From Cellulomonas chitinilytica (GTDB taxonomy: Bacteria; Actinomycetota; Actinomycetes; Actinomycetales; Cellulomonadaceae), in the NCBI RefSeq assembly GCF_016862675.1, contig NZ_BONK01000018.1:1-64000 (forward strand): a stretch of DNA of 64,000 nt. Direction: 5' to 3'. The notes under the pieces were generated by a model. The model saw only the letters and a program-made list of their open reading frames with translations. It ran no database searches and was not told where the DNA came from. Numbering within the stretch: position 1 is the stretch's first letter; every line of letters starts with the position of its first letter. Shown here piece by piece: positions 17,919 to 27,003 of this stretch. The position numbers and the translations under genes are program-made.

Positions 17919-18616
17919 CCGAGCAGCGTGATGCGATTCTTGGGCCGAGGCCACAGGCCATGGCGCTGCCGTTCCCGCGCCCGGGCCGCCGAGTGCTCCA
18001 CGCGTTCCACGAGCTCGACGTCGCCCTCACCGGCACCGCAGAGCAGCGCAGGGCGCTTGGGAATCCAGCTCTGCTCGCACGCCCGTGGGACCCTCCGACC
18101 TGCGTCGATCGGGACCTCCGCCGCGAACTGTGGCAGTGGCTCGACGAGGTGGTGAACTGGGTCAACACCGAGTACGTATGGGACGCGGGCGCGATGATCC
18201 CGGCGTGCTGGCCTCGGCATCCACACCTGGTTCACGAGCTTGCAGTGCTCGCCGATCTGCGTCGTCGTGCTGCGACCGCGCTGACGTCAGATTCGCTCGA
18301 AGAATGGCATCGGTATGCCCTTCCCGCCTTCCTCGACCGCATGGCTCAGCGGACAAAGACCTACTGCGCTGACAATCATGAGCCACGGCCCGTGCAAGGC
18401 AGGCTCGTTCGGAATGCTGAGGCGACGGGCAACCGGATGGCCAACTTTCGGTCCGACGTAGCGACTATCGCCGATCCCGCAGAGCCGCCCAAGAGTGTCC
18501 CGCAGCCGGGTGGCGCGCGGCGCTCAGGAACGGCCAGGACGTCGCTTCCGAGTCTGCATGTAGTCGAGAGCAGTCGGTTCGGCGCCGAGGCCGGCGAGGT
18601 TGTCGACGACGAGTAG
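17915..18616 (+). CDS. DUF4913-like protein, last gene of the conjugation operon
   Basis: 233 residues from a GTG overlapping the previous stop (GTGA). The central region (WLDEVVNWVNTEYVWDA, PACWPRHPHLVHELAVLADL, LEEWHRYALPAFLDRM) matches the Trp- and His-containing pattern I know from DUF4913 proteins of actinobacterial plasmids and conjugative elements. The C-terminal 60 residues look disordered. Biochemical role unknown; its constant place after the coupling protein suggests a transfer function. Confidence 0.65.
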   Translation: MTEQRDAILGPRPQAMALPFPRPGRRVLHAFHELDVALTGTAEQRRALGNPALLARPWDPPTCVDRDLRRELWQWLDEVVNWVNTEYVWDAGAMIPACWPRHPHLVHELAVLADLRRRAATALTSDSLEEWHRYALPAFLDRMAQRTKTYCADNHEPRPVQGRLVRNAEATGNRMANFRSDVATIADPAEPPKSVPQPGGARRSGTARTSLPSLHVVESSRFGAEAGEVVDDE

Positions 18617-18797
18617 CCCGCGTGGATCGAAGCCTTCGGCATGTTTGACCGACCCGAGACTATCCGCATCTAAGATCAGCGCCGCAAGGATGGCCGCGGC
18701 CGACCACTCACAACAGGCGCCGTCGAGCCCCGCAGCGTGCCGAAGCTGCACCCGGCCCAGGAGCTTGTTCGGCAGCGGCTGCCTGCTCGGGCCGGTG

Positions 18798-18803
18798 CAC
18801 AAT
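18798..18803 (+). promoter_or_regulatory. Leaderless-type -10 element
   Basis: CACAAT ends seven bases before ATG 18811, with no Shine-Dalgarno sequence between them. The rest of the gap 18617-18797 shows no gene. Confidence 0.4.
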
Positions 18804-18810
18804 GAGCTCC

Positions 18811-19116
18811 ATGGAGCTATCGCAGACTGATGAACAGCTGCTTGAGCAACTTAGGACGCGGCTGGAGATCGACCATCAGGTCCTCGTCACGCTCGATACA
18901 TGGCAGGTGGACGAGGTGCCGCGGCTTCGCAAGCTCGGCCGGCAGGCGGCGCGTCAGCTCAGGCTGAAGGTCATAACCCATGCGTCCAACGTCGGCGACG
19001 GCCGGGTCAACGTCTGGATCGTGATCAACGAGCCCGACAGCGAGGATGCAGAGCGCCTACAGCAACGCGGCGAGGCACTGCTGGCCGAGTTGTGGAAGAA
19101 GCAAGGCCTCACGTAG
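18811..19116 (+). CDS. Small hypothetical protein
   Basis: 101 residues from ATG 18811; ATG 18802, three codons earlier, is the alternative. I prefer 18811 because a -10-like hexamer ends seven bases before it. The sequence is soluble and mixed alpha/beta, with alternating hydrophobics (LKVITHASNVGDGRVNVWIVIN) that suggest a short beta hairpin or sheet and a charged C-terminal helix. No family recognised. It stands alone after the conjugation operon. Confidence 0.55.
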   Translation: MELSQTDEQLLEQLRTRLEIDHQVLVTLDTWQVDEVPRLRKLGRQAARQLRLKVITHASNVGDGRVNVWIVINEPDSEDAERLQQRGEALLAELWKKQGLT

Positions 19117-19252
19117 CGGCTCCAATCATTCGTCGGTTACCGCGATCGACTGGTCCCGGGTCAGACGCGCGGCTCAGCCGCGGTTTCTCTGTACTGCATC
19201 TCAACAGCTGGCCCGGAGGTGCCTGGGCCCCACCAGCCGGGAGCCTTCCCAG

Positions 19253-19264
19253 TACCCTCTTTCC
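19253..19264 (+). promoter_or_regulatory. Leaderless-type -10 element
   Basis: TACCCT (19253-19258) followed by six bases and then ATG 19265. This supports that start over the longer upstream extension of the open frame. Confidence 0.5.
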
Positions 19265-19801
19265 ATGGCGCATGTTCGCGTAAAGACCGCACTGGTTCCA
19301 ACGGTTCGCCTTGTGTGTGACCTGGGAACGATCTCCGTCGCTCGTCTTCAAGACGAATTGGAGGATCTTTCGGTCCTCCTCGACTTTGCCCACAATCTTG
19401 CACTAGGACTTGGTTTGCGCTACACCGAGTCCGGCCGGGTCGAGACGGACGCCGCTTGGTTCCTAGAAGAGTTCGGGCAAGCGCGAGGCTCGTTTAACCG
19501 GGGAAATCGTCGCGGCGACGGCCCATATTTTCCACGCCGTGGAGAACCCGTTCGCCACGGAACATGGCAAATGCTGGTTCAGCGGCAAGCGTCGAGATCT
19601 GGCGAAGTCAGCGGCACCCTTGCCGTAGTGCCGACCCCCGCGAGCACCCAGGTGACGTATCTGTCGTTCGCGAACCCTCTGGAGACCTGGGTCCAGCTCC
19701 TAGGAGGGACCGGCGTTCTTGGCGCTACGTTGCTCGTTGGGAAGTTCCTGCGGGACTTCGGGGCGGAGCGTCGCATCGGGAAAGCGCGCGCGCGAAGCTG
19801 A
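19265..19801 (+). CDS. Hypothetical protein with C-terminal transmembrane helix, probably truncated by frameshift
   Basis: 178 residues. A soluble region of about 140 residues is followed by one hydrophobic helix (WVQLLGGTGVLGATLLVGKF). The frame ends at TGA 19799-19801 inside the alternating GC tract region; coding-like sequence continues in another frame to 20060. One extra GC unit in the tract (19784-19794) would join the two into a protein of about 266 residues reading IGKARAREAEARAS across the junction. No family recognised. Confidence 0.55.
   Translation: MAHVRVKTALVPTVRLVCDLGTISVARLQDELEDLSVLLDFAHNLALGLGLRYTESGRVETDAAWFLEEFGQARGSFNRGNRRGDGPYFPRRGEPVRHGTWQMLVQRQASRSGEVSGTLAVVPTPASTQVTYLSFANPLETWVQLLGGTGVLGATLLVGKFLRDFGAERRIGKARARS
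19784..19794. repeat. Alternating GC tract at a putative frameshift
   Basis: An 11-base run of alternating G and C lies seven codons before the early stop. Gain of one dinucleotide restores the downstream frame, so polymerase slippage here could switch the gene on or off. Confidence 0.55.
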
Positions 19802-20060
19802 GGCACGGGCTTCAATCGTCGAATCTCAGGCCGAAGCGATCGTCGAGCTCAACCAGCACCTCAGGGCAGGACTGGTGGCCGAGCTCGGCGTCGACGGGCC
19901 TACGCGAACTCAAGTGAGCCAGGCTGTGGACGAGTTGTTGCCCCTCGGCTCACTGCAGGCCCTGCTGCGACTGTCGGATCGACTCCGACTCGTCGAGGAT
20001 GGGACCGAGAGAATCCCGCCGGCACTTCCGGCGCCCGAGGGTCTGTCGCGCGACGAATGA
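19802..20060 (+). pseudogene. Displaced 3' part of the frameshifted hypothetical gene
   Basis: In the frame ending at TGA 20058-20060 the sequence reads as a clean helical protein (SIVESQAEAIVELNQHL, VSQAVDELLPLGSLQALLRL) but has no plausible start codon or ribosome binding site of its own. It most likely is the cytoplasmic C-terminal part of the protein starting at 19265. A separate gene started inside the upstream one is the alternative. Confidence 0.45.
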
Positions 20061-20231
20061 GTCGGAGCAATCCCGATCGGTTGGTCCAGCGCGGGAGAAT
20101 GCTGCTTGGTCGCAACGCCCACGTGACTACCTGATCTACCGACGATGTTCGCTCTGACGCGCGTCGGCGCGGCAGCCAAGTGGTCTGAGCCTTGAGAACT
20201 GCGCTGTTCGTAGAGTCACTCGCAGTGCATC

Positions 20232-23200
20232 TCAGCGCGGCGGAGTCGAACGGGCCCCACGAGCAGGGGTGCCCGACGGGGAGGCTGGCGTCTGGCGCGC
20301 ATCTGCTTCGGACAGCACCGAAGCCGTTGGAGTCACGCCGCCGGCGCCGCCATGGACGGCGGAGATCTCGGCGATCTGCCCGATTGCGACGCGACGTGGG
20401 TCTGCTTCCCAGAGGGTCACCGCGTCGGCCAGCGCGCGCCGGACGCCGGTGATGTCGGTCCCGACGGCGGCCGCGATCCGCCTGCTTCCATCAGTCCACG
20501 TCTCCGGGGCGTCGGCAGCGAGAACAGTGACGGCGGCACGCGTCGCGCTCGATCCGGAGAGGTTCTTCAATCGTTCATCGAGCAAGGACTCGGCGAACGG
20601 AGCGCTGCGCGTCAGGGCTGCGCGCAGTCCTTCGGCACCGTCAGTCTGGAGCAGCTCGGCCGGGTCCGAACCGAGCCGCATGGATGCGGAGTCCAGCGCG
20701 ACCGCGTGCTGCGCGAGCAGCCAGAAGGCCCGTTGTGCGGCCCTGGAGCCTGCGAGGTCGGCGTCCGTGGCAACCAGAGGGCGGGTTCCGGTCTCGTGTG
20801 CGACCTGCGCCAACCAAGCAGCCTGGGTTTCGGTGAGTGAGGTTCCGAGCGGGGCGAGTCCCACGAGGTGACCGGGGTCAGCGAGCGCGGCGGCGATCGC
20901 GTCGAGCGGACCCTCCACGATGACTGGACGCCCGCCGCTGGACAGCAGGTCTGACCGCACACCGTAGAGCTGTGCTCCCTTGTGGAAGAGAGCGGTGTCG
21001 GGGGTATTGAGGTACTTCGGGGCGCGATCGCGAGCGGTGGAGTCGTCGAGGCGAGGATGGCGTCGGCCGACGAAGCCGAGCGGCAGCAGCTCGCCGTCGG
21101 AGAGTCGGGTGATCGGCAGGACGAGGCGGTCGCGGAACCTGTCGATGAGGCGACCGTTACGAGCAACAGAGGCGAGCCCGGACTCGCGCAGTTCGAGATC
21201 TGTGGCACCAAGACGACGCAGGTGGTCGACGAGCGTTGTCCAGCCTCCGGGTGCGTACCCAGGCTGCACGTGGGGATCGCCGGCGAGGTCCACGCCGAGC
21301 CGGCTTGCCAGGTAGTTCTGGGCCCACGATCCGCCGAACCGCGAGGCATAGAAGTCACGCGCCAGCTGGTTGAGCTCGAGGATGCGCGCGCCGCTCACGG
21401 GGCCCATCGCTGCGTCGAACTCGCGTGTCGCGTCTGCCGTGATCTGCTGATCGGTGGGGGCAAGGACGCCAGCGTTGCGGCGCGCCAACGCGGCGATGGT
21501 CAGGACGGCTTCGGCGGTCGCGTCGCCGAGCTCGTGCTCGGAGTGTTCGTCGGACGGTTCGTCCTCGTAGGTCGGTGGTTCTTCGCCGGGGAGCACTGCC
21601 GCGTCGGCAGCCTCGAATGTCGCGACGTGCGTCCCTTCGGCGTCGCCCCACGGCAGGGTTGGCACGTTGGCTGTGTCCGGGCCGTCAACGGGCATGACCA
21701 CGTCGACGTCTGCCGACGGCGGGCCCTCGTCGAGCAGCGAGATCCGCCAGACCCACGCCTGGCAAGGATCGACGTCGTCGTGCTCGGAGAAGGCGGCGCC
21801 TGTGAAGAGAGATTCGACCGCCGCGCCGCGCGCCGCAGCGCGTTCGACTGCGGTGATGAGTGCCGGCCACCAAGGGCTGTGCTGGATGGTTGTGGCCTGG
21901 TCGGCCCCGACCAGCCGGTCGAGTCGCGAGGTCCAGGGCGCGACGAGGGTGTGGTTCGAGGTGACTTGCGCCGCCACGGCCGGTGCAAGCCGCTCCGACA
22001 TGCGCCACCACAGGGCTGCCGCGGCGTGGTCGTCGGGCAGGGTCCCTTGGGCGTAGGCCGACCGGAGGTGAAGCGCGGCATCGATGCCGGCGCGCGTCAG
22101 CGCGGCAAGTCGCTCGGCCAGCACGGGGACGAACGGGTCGCGATCGGCGGTGGAGATCATCGAGGAGAGCAGCGGCGCCCACTCCTTCAAGGCCGGGGTG
22201 TGGGCGCGGGCGAGACGCCGGTCGAGGCGGTGCTGCCAACGGGCCAGAGCGGTGGCGAGCTGGGGTGCGCCAGTCGGGCGATGATCGGTCACGGGGACCT
22301 GGTTCGCGGCCCGCCACACAGCGACATCGGCGAGCAGGTCGTTGCCGGGCCGGTGCTGTCCGTTGCGTGCCCATGCCGGGGCGCTCACGTCGGTCACCGC
22401 TTGATCGACGACCTGGGCGGCCAGGTCACGCACTCTTGCCGCCCGCGCGGCCAGGTAAGGGCCCCACTCCTCGTCGAGGGCCAGCTGCTCTGGGATGGCT
22501 GGGAGCCAGGGGAGCGGACCAGGTCCGGCGTTGCGTAGGCCAGTGTCGTCGAGGCGCCAGTCGATCACTGCGGCGACGTCGAGGGCAGAGTTCAGCTCGC
22601 GGCGAGACGCAGCGTGCCGAAGTGCTGCGACGGGGTCGACGCCGACGGCGCCAAGGAGGACCAGGTGGGCGCGCAGGGTTGGCCAGGCTGCGGCGTCCGT
22701 GAGGTTCGGCTGGATTGTGTCGGCCTGCGCGTCGAGCCGGGACAGGGCGTCGGCTCCGACGAGCTGCTCGGCACCCACGTAGAGGGAGTCGGCGTACCGG
22801 GCGGCGGCGTCGCCGAGCTGGACCGCTGGGTCGATCTCGTCGCGCGCCATGGTGCTCGCCGACCGAGCCGCTCCGTCGTTGGCGAGGATCCGTTCGAGCA
22901 CGTCCGTAGCGGTCAACGGATGCAGGTGCTCAGGTCGGATCACGTTGTGCTCGTCGCCGTCGTCGACGAGCTGCAGGTACAGGTGGTTTGCTCCCTTGCC
23001 GCGCGTCGCAGCGGTGTAGACGAGCTGACGGGACTCCTGCCCGGTGAGGAGCGTGTGCCCCGCGTCGGCAGTGAGGCCTTGGGCGGCGTGGATGGTCGAG
23101 GCGTAGCCGAGCTCGACGCTCTTCGAGACGTAGTCCGGGGGCAGCGTGATCCGCATACCGTGCGCGAGGTGTTGGGCCGTGACCGAGCCATCGAGTCGGA

Positions 23201-25868
23201 TGTCGGTGATGGTCCAGCGGTCTCCGTTCTTGACCCAGTCGGATGCGGTCAGGCGAAGCCGGCGGTCATTCGTGCGAGTGATGATCGTGTCTCCGACCGA
23301 GGTCGCGTTGCCGTCGGAGAGCGTGGTCCACGTCGTCGGTGCTGTGCCCTCCAACGCGTGCGCGTGGGCACGCCGATTGAGCTCGCCAACCAGCTCCCTG
23401 GTCGGCGCGAGCATGATCGAGTTGCGGCCGGCAGCGCGGTCCGCGGCCCACGCGTCGAAGACCTCGTCGATGAGGGTGTGCACATCTCCGACGTGCACAC
23501 GTTCGTTGTCCAGGTAGAAGCCGATGGACTCCGGAAGACCGTCGCGTAGAGCGAGCGAGGCAGCAGCCTCCGCAGGGTCGCTGAAGCGCATGAGCTCGGA
23601 GAGCTGCAAGCAGCCGTGCGTGCTTCGGATGTCGCGCAGCACACCGCCAGCGCCGATCGCGGAGAGCTGTTGGTCGTCGCCGATGAGGCGGACGCTGGCG
23701 CCTCGCTCGGCGACGAACGTGAGGAGCCGGTCGAGCGAGAGCGTGTCGGCCATGCCTGCCTCGTCGACGATGATCAAGGTGCACTCGTCGACGTCCTTTG
23801 CCCAGGAGGACAGTCGCTCCCCGCTCTGTTCGAGGTCGTGGAGCAGCTTGGCCATGGTGTCCGACGCGGCGCCTGTGCTGTCGCCAAGAACGGCGGCCGC
23901 TGCGGCTGACGGTGCCAGCCCTACCACGTCCCCACCGTCGTGACGCCAGGCCGCCACGAGTGCCCTCATCGCGGTGGTCTTGCCCGCGCCCGCCGGTGCG
24001 ATCGCGAGCTGCAGCCGAGCGCCTGAGGAGGCCATCTCCCGCACCAAGGTGGCCTGCCCCGCGTTGAGTGGAAGGCCGGCCTCAGCCGACTGCGCGAAGG
24101 CGGCCTCGACCGCTGCCGGGCTGGCCTTGGGGCCGTCGAAGTGACTCGCGTGATCGACGATTCGCGCTTCCGCGGTGAGCAGCTCGGGAGACGTGAACAG
24201 CTGGGCTCCGGCGACGGTGTAGACGCTCGCACCGTCGCTGCGGCGCAGCGCGGCGGGTAGGAGCGATGCGGCCCCGGCCGGTTCGTCCGCGTACCGGCGT
24301 GCGGCGGCAGCAGGGGCGCCTGGGCGGCCGATGGTGAGCTCGTCGCCTGATGTTGTGAGCGGCACCGAGTGTCGCGTCAGGACCTCGTCGACGACGAGGG
24401 ACACGACGTTCTCGACGTCTTCGGTGCGCACGTCGGTGCCACGAATACGGCGGAGGGCCTCGGCCTCCACGTGCCACCGCTTCCAGTGCGAGCGGCGTAC
24501 CTGCAGCGCGTCGAGCACGGCACGCGCCGCCTGGCGCACCCAGGCGGCGTCGACCCGTTCCGGACGAGCGTCTGCCCGGTGCAGCGCGTGTGCCGTCATC
24601 AATTCCACGGCCTCGTCGGACCCGAGAACTTGGCGGGCCTCGCGAGCCCAGGCCAACCGCTGCTCGTCGAGGCTCCGTGGCTCGTGCTTCGCTTCGCGCG
24701 TCTCCAAGGTCGCCTGCTGCGCGAGCTGGATGGACTCGATAGGTGAGGGCGGACGGCCGTGGGTGTTCTGGAACTGGGTGGCCAGCTCGGCGCGCCTGGC
24801 CTCGATGCTGGCGCGACGCGATGACCACCGGTCAGCAAGGACCGGGTCGACTCCGACGACCTCACGAACCGGCCGCTTCGAGCGGTCAGTAGTCGGACGA
24901 GCGGCGAATTGCAGACCAAGGAGGTCGCCCAGGTGCCGCTCGAGCGCAGTGTTGTACGTCTCCGAGGCGGCCACGGTGGCCGCGAAGAGGATCCGGCCGT
25001 CGATCGCGAGCCAGCGTCCGTCGGCCCGCGTCTGGACCTTGTTGGCGATCGCCACGTGGGTGTGCAGATCGGGGTCGCCGGCCCGGCTGTCGCGGTGGGT
25101 GAAGGCGGCGGCGATGAGTCCTCGGGTCTCGACCTGCCGCACGCCGTTCGTGCCTTGACGTGTGTAGAGCGCGTTCCGCTCGAGGTACGACAGCGCGTCG
25201 CGGACTGCCGCCTGGTGGGCGTGCTCGATACGTGCCGCAGTCGGCTTGTCTGCCAGTGCCCACAGGGTGCTGACGGACTTCACGGGGGAGAACGTGAGGT
25301 CGAAGCCCGCGACAGCGTTGGTCCGGGGCCGAGAGTGCTTGGCGATCGCTGCAGCGAGCTCGCGCGCATCGGCGGGGTCGCGGTTGAACTCTTCGCGGAA
25401 CAAGGCCGTGGCGACTTTGGTACGGAGGTCGGCGCGGGCTTGCATTGGTACCCACGTGTCGCCGGGCAGGCCGCGAGCGGTGTTGAAGGCGGTGACTTCC
25501 AGGGCAAGACGCCGGCGGAACTCCGATACGTCGTTGGCGTAGACCCGGAACGGAGTCCCGAGCGACGCGGCTGCCTCCTGACCGTTCGCGTCCAGTCCTT
25601 GCTCGGAGGCAATCGCGCGCAGCTGTTCCGCCAGGGGGTGCTTGCCAGCGCCGAACAGGTTGCGCATCTGCTCGGCCGTGACCTCGTCGCCCTCCGCCAT
25701 CCTGGCGAGCCCCGCCATACCGGCGCCGATCCACGTGCCGGGCGCCTCGCCCTTAGCCGAGTAGTACGAGGCGAGGCTGCTGTGTCCCTTCTCTGTCACG
25801 TCCTGTGCGGCCACCTGGCGGGTCAGGTAGTCGTAGCCGCTGCCGGCCGTCAGCTTGTGGATCGACAT
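20232..25868 (-). CDS. MobF (TrwC/TraI-type) relaxase fused to RecD-like helicase and DnaG/TOPRIM-like primase
   Basis: 1878 residues. ATG 25868 gives MSIHKLTAGSGYDYL and has GGTGAG eight bases upstream; GTG 25880 is an alternative. The relaxase domain spans about residues 1-330, with nicking tyrosines near residue 14 and the metal-binding HTHV near 270. The helicase follows, with Walker A APAGAGKTT (about 624-632) and Walker B LIIVDEAGM. The C-terminal part resembles the DnaG catalytic core: YLNTPDTALFHKGAQLYG, TOPRIM Glu in VIVEGPLDAIA (about 1649), LGTSLTETQ and the acidic VATDAD (about 1701). It should nick oriT, unwind the transferred strand and possibly prime its complement. No zinc finger is visible. 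Confidence 0.87.
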   Translation of the reverse strand: MSIHKLTAGSGYDYLTRQVAAQDVTEKGHSSLASYYSAKGEAPGTWIGAGMAGLARMAEGDEVTAEQMRNLFGAGKHPLAEQLRAIASEQGLDANGQEAAASLGTPFRVYANDVSEFRRRLALEVTAFNTARGLPGDTWVPMQARADLRTKVATALFREEFNRDPADARELAAAIAKHSRPRTNAVAGFDLTFSPVKSVSTLWALADKPTAARIEHAHQAAVRDALSYLERNALYTRQGTNGVRQVETRGLIAAAFTHRDSRAGDPDLHTHVAIANKVQTRADGRWLAIDGRILFAATVAASETYNTALERHLGDLLGLQFAARPTTDRSKRPVREVVGVDPVLADRWSSRRASIEARRAELATQFQNTHGRPPSPIESIQLAQQATLETREAKHEPRSLDEQRLAWAREARQVLGSDEAVELMTAHALHRADARPERVDAAWVRQAARAVLDALQVRRSHWKRWHVEAEALRRIRGTDVRTEDVENVVSLVVDEVLTRHSVPLTTSGDELTIGRPGAPAAAARRYADEPAGAASLLPAALRRSDGASVYTVAGAQLFTSPELLTAEARIVDHASHFDGPKASPAAVEAAFAQSAEAGLPLNAGQATLVREMASSGARLQLAIAPAGAGKTTAMRALVAAWRHDGGDVVGLAPSAAAAAVLGDSTGAASDTMAKLLHDLEQSGERLSSWAKDVDECTLIIVDEAGMADTLSLDRLLTFVAERGASVRLIGDDQQLSAIGAGGVLRDIRSTHGCLQLSELMRFSDPAEAAASLALRDGLPESIGFYLDNERVHVGDVHTLIDEVFDAWAADRAAGRNSIMLAPTRELVGELNRRAHAHALEGTAPTTWTTLSDGNATSVGDTIITRTNDRRLRLTASDWVKNGDRWTITDIRLDGSVTAQHLAHGMRITLPPDYVSKSVELGYASTIHAAQGLTADAGHTLLTGQESRQLVYTAATRGKGANHLYLQLVDDGDEHNVIRPEHLHPLTATDVLERILANDGAARSASTMARDEIDPAVQLGDAAARYADSLYVGAEQLVGADALSRLDAQADTIQPNLTDAAAWPTLRAHLVLLGAVGVDPVAALRHAASRRELNSALDVAAVIDWRLDDTGLRNAGPGPLPWLPAIPEQLALDEEWGPYLAARAARVRDLAAQVVDQAVTDVSAPAWARNGQHRPGNDLLADVAVWRAANQVPVTDHRPTGAPQLATALARWQHRLDRRLARAHTPALKEWAPLLSSMISTADRDPFVPVLAERLAALTRAGIDAALHLRSAYAQGTLPDDHAAAALWWRMSERLAPAVAAQVTSNHTLVAPWTSRLDRLVGADQATTIQHSPWWPALITAVERAAARGAAVESLFTGAAFSEHDDVDPCQAWVWRISLLDEGPPSADVDVVMPVDGPDTANVPTLPWGDAEGTHVATFEAADAAVLPGEEPPTYEDEPSDEHSEHELGDATAEAVLTIAALARRNAGVLAPTDQQITADATREFDAAMGPVSGARILELNQLARDFYASRFGGSWAQNYLASRLGVDLAGDPHVQPGYAPGGWTTLVDHLRRLGATDLELRESGLASVARNGRLIDRFRDRLVLPITRLSDGELLPLGFVGRRHPRLDDSTARDRAPKYLNTPDTALFHKGAQLYGVRSDLLSSGGRPVIVEGPLDAIAAALADPGHLVGLAPLGTSLTETQAAWLAQVAHETGTRPLVATDADLAGSRAAQRAFWLLAQHAVALDSASMRLGSDPAELLQTDGAEGLRAALTRSAPFAESLLDERLKNLSGSSATRAAVTVLAADAPETWTDGSRRIAAAVGTDITGVRRALADAVTLWEADPRRVAIGQIAEISAVHGGAGGVTPTASVLSEADARQTPASPSGTPARGARSTPPR

Positions 25869-26110
25869 CGTCACGCTCACCGAAAGGCTGTGCGGCCACC
25901 TCGATGTTCAGTGGTTGACGGCTGAACGACCGCGAATGCAAGAGGTGTGTGGGGCAGTGCTCTGGCGCTGGATGGGCGAGGGCGGGGCAGTGATCGCGGG
26001 CGGTGCGAATACGGACCGAGCCTGGGGAGCCGTCGCGGGGACGGAGGTCGTGAGCGTGACGGTGGCCCGTTCGGCTTTCGGTGGCACCGGCGAAGCGGGA
26101 GGGATGAGCG
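25869..26110. other. Intergenic region before the relaxase: candidate oriT
   Basis: The 242-base region between the divergent relaxase and 26111 genes is the commonest oriT position for MobF systems. It holds a small inverted repeat (GTTCAG 25906-25911 with CTGAAC 25922-25927) and a 9-bp direct repeat GGGGCAGTG at 25951-25959 and 25984-25992, spaced 33 bp (about three helical turns). No nic consensus is recognised. Confidence 0.35.
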
Positions 26111-26461
26111 GTGGCGGATCAGACGGCAAGGCAGCGGGCTCGACGTGCAGCGCTGGATGCTCAGGCGAGGGGACGCCAGCGGCGAGCGGAGCAGGAGCGG
26201 CGGCGTGACACGCTCGGCGTTCAGGTGGTGACGGCGCTCGCGGAGCGAGATGCCGTGGTGGAGACGTGCGAGCGGCGCGCGGGTGCTGCGCTGCTCGCAC
26301 TGACGCGGGCCGAAGGGCTGACACTCGCGGAGGCGGTCGAGCGCTGCGCGTGGGATGCGCTGACGAGCCGGGAGGCTGCACGGCTGCGACAGGTGGCGAT
26401 GGCCAGCACGACGCCAGGACCGGTGAAGGGCGCGGGGGGCGGCGGTGGCACGGGAGGGTGA
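26111..26461 (+). CDS. Small ICE protein, helical, unknown function
   Basis: 116 residues from GTG 26111 with GGAGG-type sequence upstream. An Arg/Ala/Gln-rich N-terminal helix is followed by VQVVTALAERDAVVETCERRAGAALLAL, a pattern I associate with small proteins found beside relaxases in actinobacterial elements, and a Gly-rich tail. The high charge suggests nucleic-acid or protein contact; an oriT accessory role is possible but unproven. It overlaps the next frame by 17 bases. Confidence 0.5.
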   Translation: MADQTARQRARRAALDAQARGRQRRAEQERRRDTLGVQVVTALAERDAVVETCERRAGAALLALTRAEGLTLAEAVERCAWDALTSREAARLRQVAMASTTPGPVKGAGGGGGTGG

Positions 26462-26939
26462 CAGCGCGCGCGAGGCGATGGCCAGGGCGTGCGCCGATGC
26501 CGTGGTGGTGGCCCGGTTCTGGTCGAAGGTCGTGGATGTCGACGGGAGCGGTTGCCGGTGGTGGACCGGCGCGCTGAGCGGTCGCGGTCACGGGCGGTTC
26601 TGGCTGGGTGACGGGCGCGTCGTGGTGGCACATCGGTTCGCGTTCGCGCTGGCGAAGGGCGCTGAGGCAGCGGATGCGGTGGCCGTGCTGGGGCACCGGT
26701 GCGACAACCCGTTGTGCCAGCGAGTGGGGGAGGGCCACATAGTCGCGTCGTCGCACGCGCTGAACCGTCGTGAGTGGGTGGCCCGGCGCGGGCTGGCTGA
26801 CTCACCGCTTGGGGACCCGCGCGGGGCTCGGTTGCGAGCGCAGGACTTGCGGGACCGAGCCCGTCGCGATCCGGCGCTCGTCGCAGCCGCGCTGCGTGAA
26901 CTACGTCGAGTCAGCGGGCGTCAGCTCACGCTGTGGTGA
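26445..26939 (+). CDS. HNH-type nuclease-like protein
   Basis: 164 residues from GTG 26445; ATG 26478 is an alternative start. FWSKVVDVDGSGCRWWTGAL and GHGRFWLGDGRVVVAHRFAF are typical of small HNH endonucleases of phages and plasmids. The HNH core is GHRCDNPLCQRVGEGH followed by an Asn (ALNRREW), giving the Cys/His zinc ligands and metal site. It probably cuts or nicks DNA; whether it is a homing, transfer or defence nuclease is unknown. It is coupled to the preceding small gene and ends at a strong terminator. Confidence 0.68.
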   Translation: MAREGDSAREAMARACADAVVVARFWSKVVDVDGSGCRWWTGALSGRGHGRFWLGDGRVVVAHRFAFALAKGAEAADAVAVLGHRCDNPLCQRVGEGHIVASSHALNRREWVARRGLADSPLGDPRGARLRAQDLRDRARRDPALVAAALRELRRVSGRQLTLW

Positions 26940-26945
26940 GCATGC

Positions 26946-26993
26946 CGAAGCGCGCCCGGGGCGAGGGGAAGTCTCCGCTCCGGGCGCGCTTCG
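26946..26993. terminator. Bidirectional terminator hairpin
   Basis: A 14-bp perfect stem (26946-26959 with 26980-26993) with a 20-nt loop lies between the convergent HNH and DUF932 genes. Confidence 0.75.
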
Positions 26994-27003
26994 TCGCGCT
27001 CGG

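Noticed and set aside
18524..18802. Possible minus-strand gene (92 codons) after the conjugation operon
   Set aside because: Overlaps the DUF4913-like gene's 3' end in antisense and shows no start signal or family.
19802..20060. Programmed ribosomal frameshift joining the two frames
   Set aside because: No slippery heptamer or downstream pseudoknot seen; a GC-unit indel explains it more simply.
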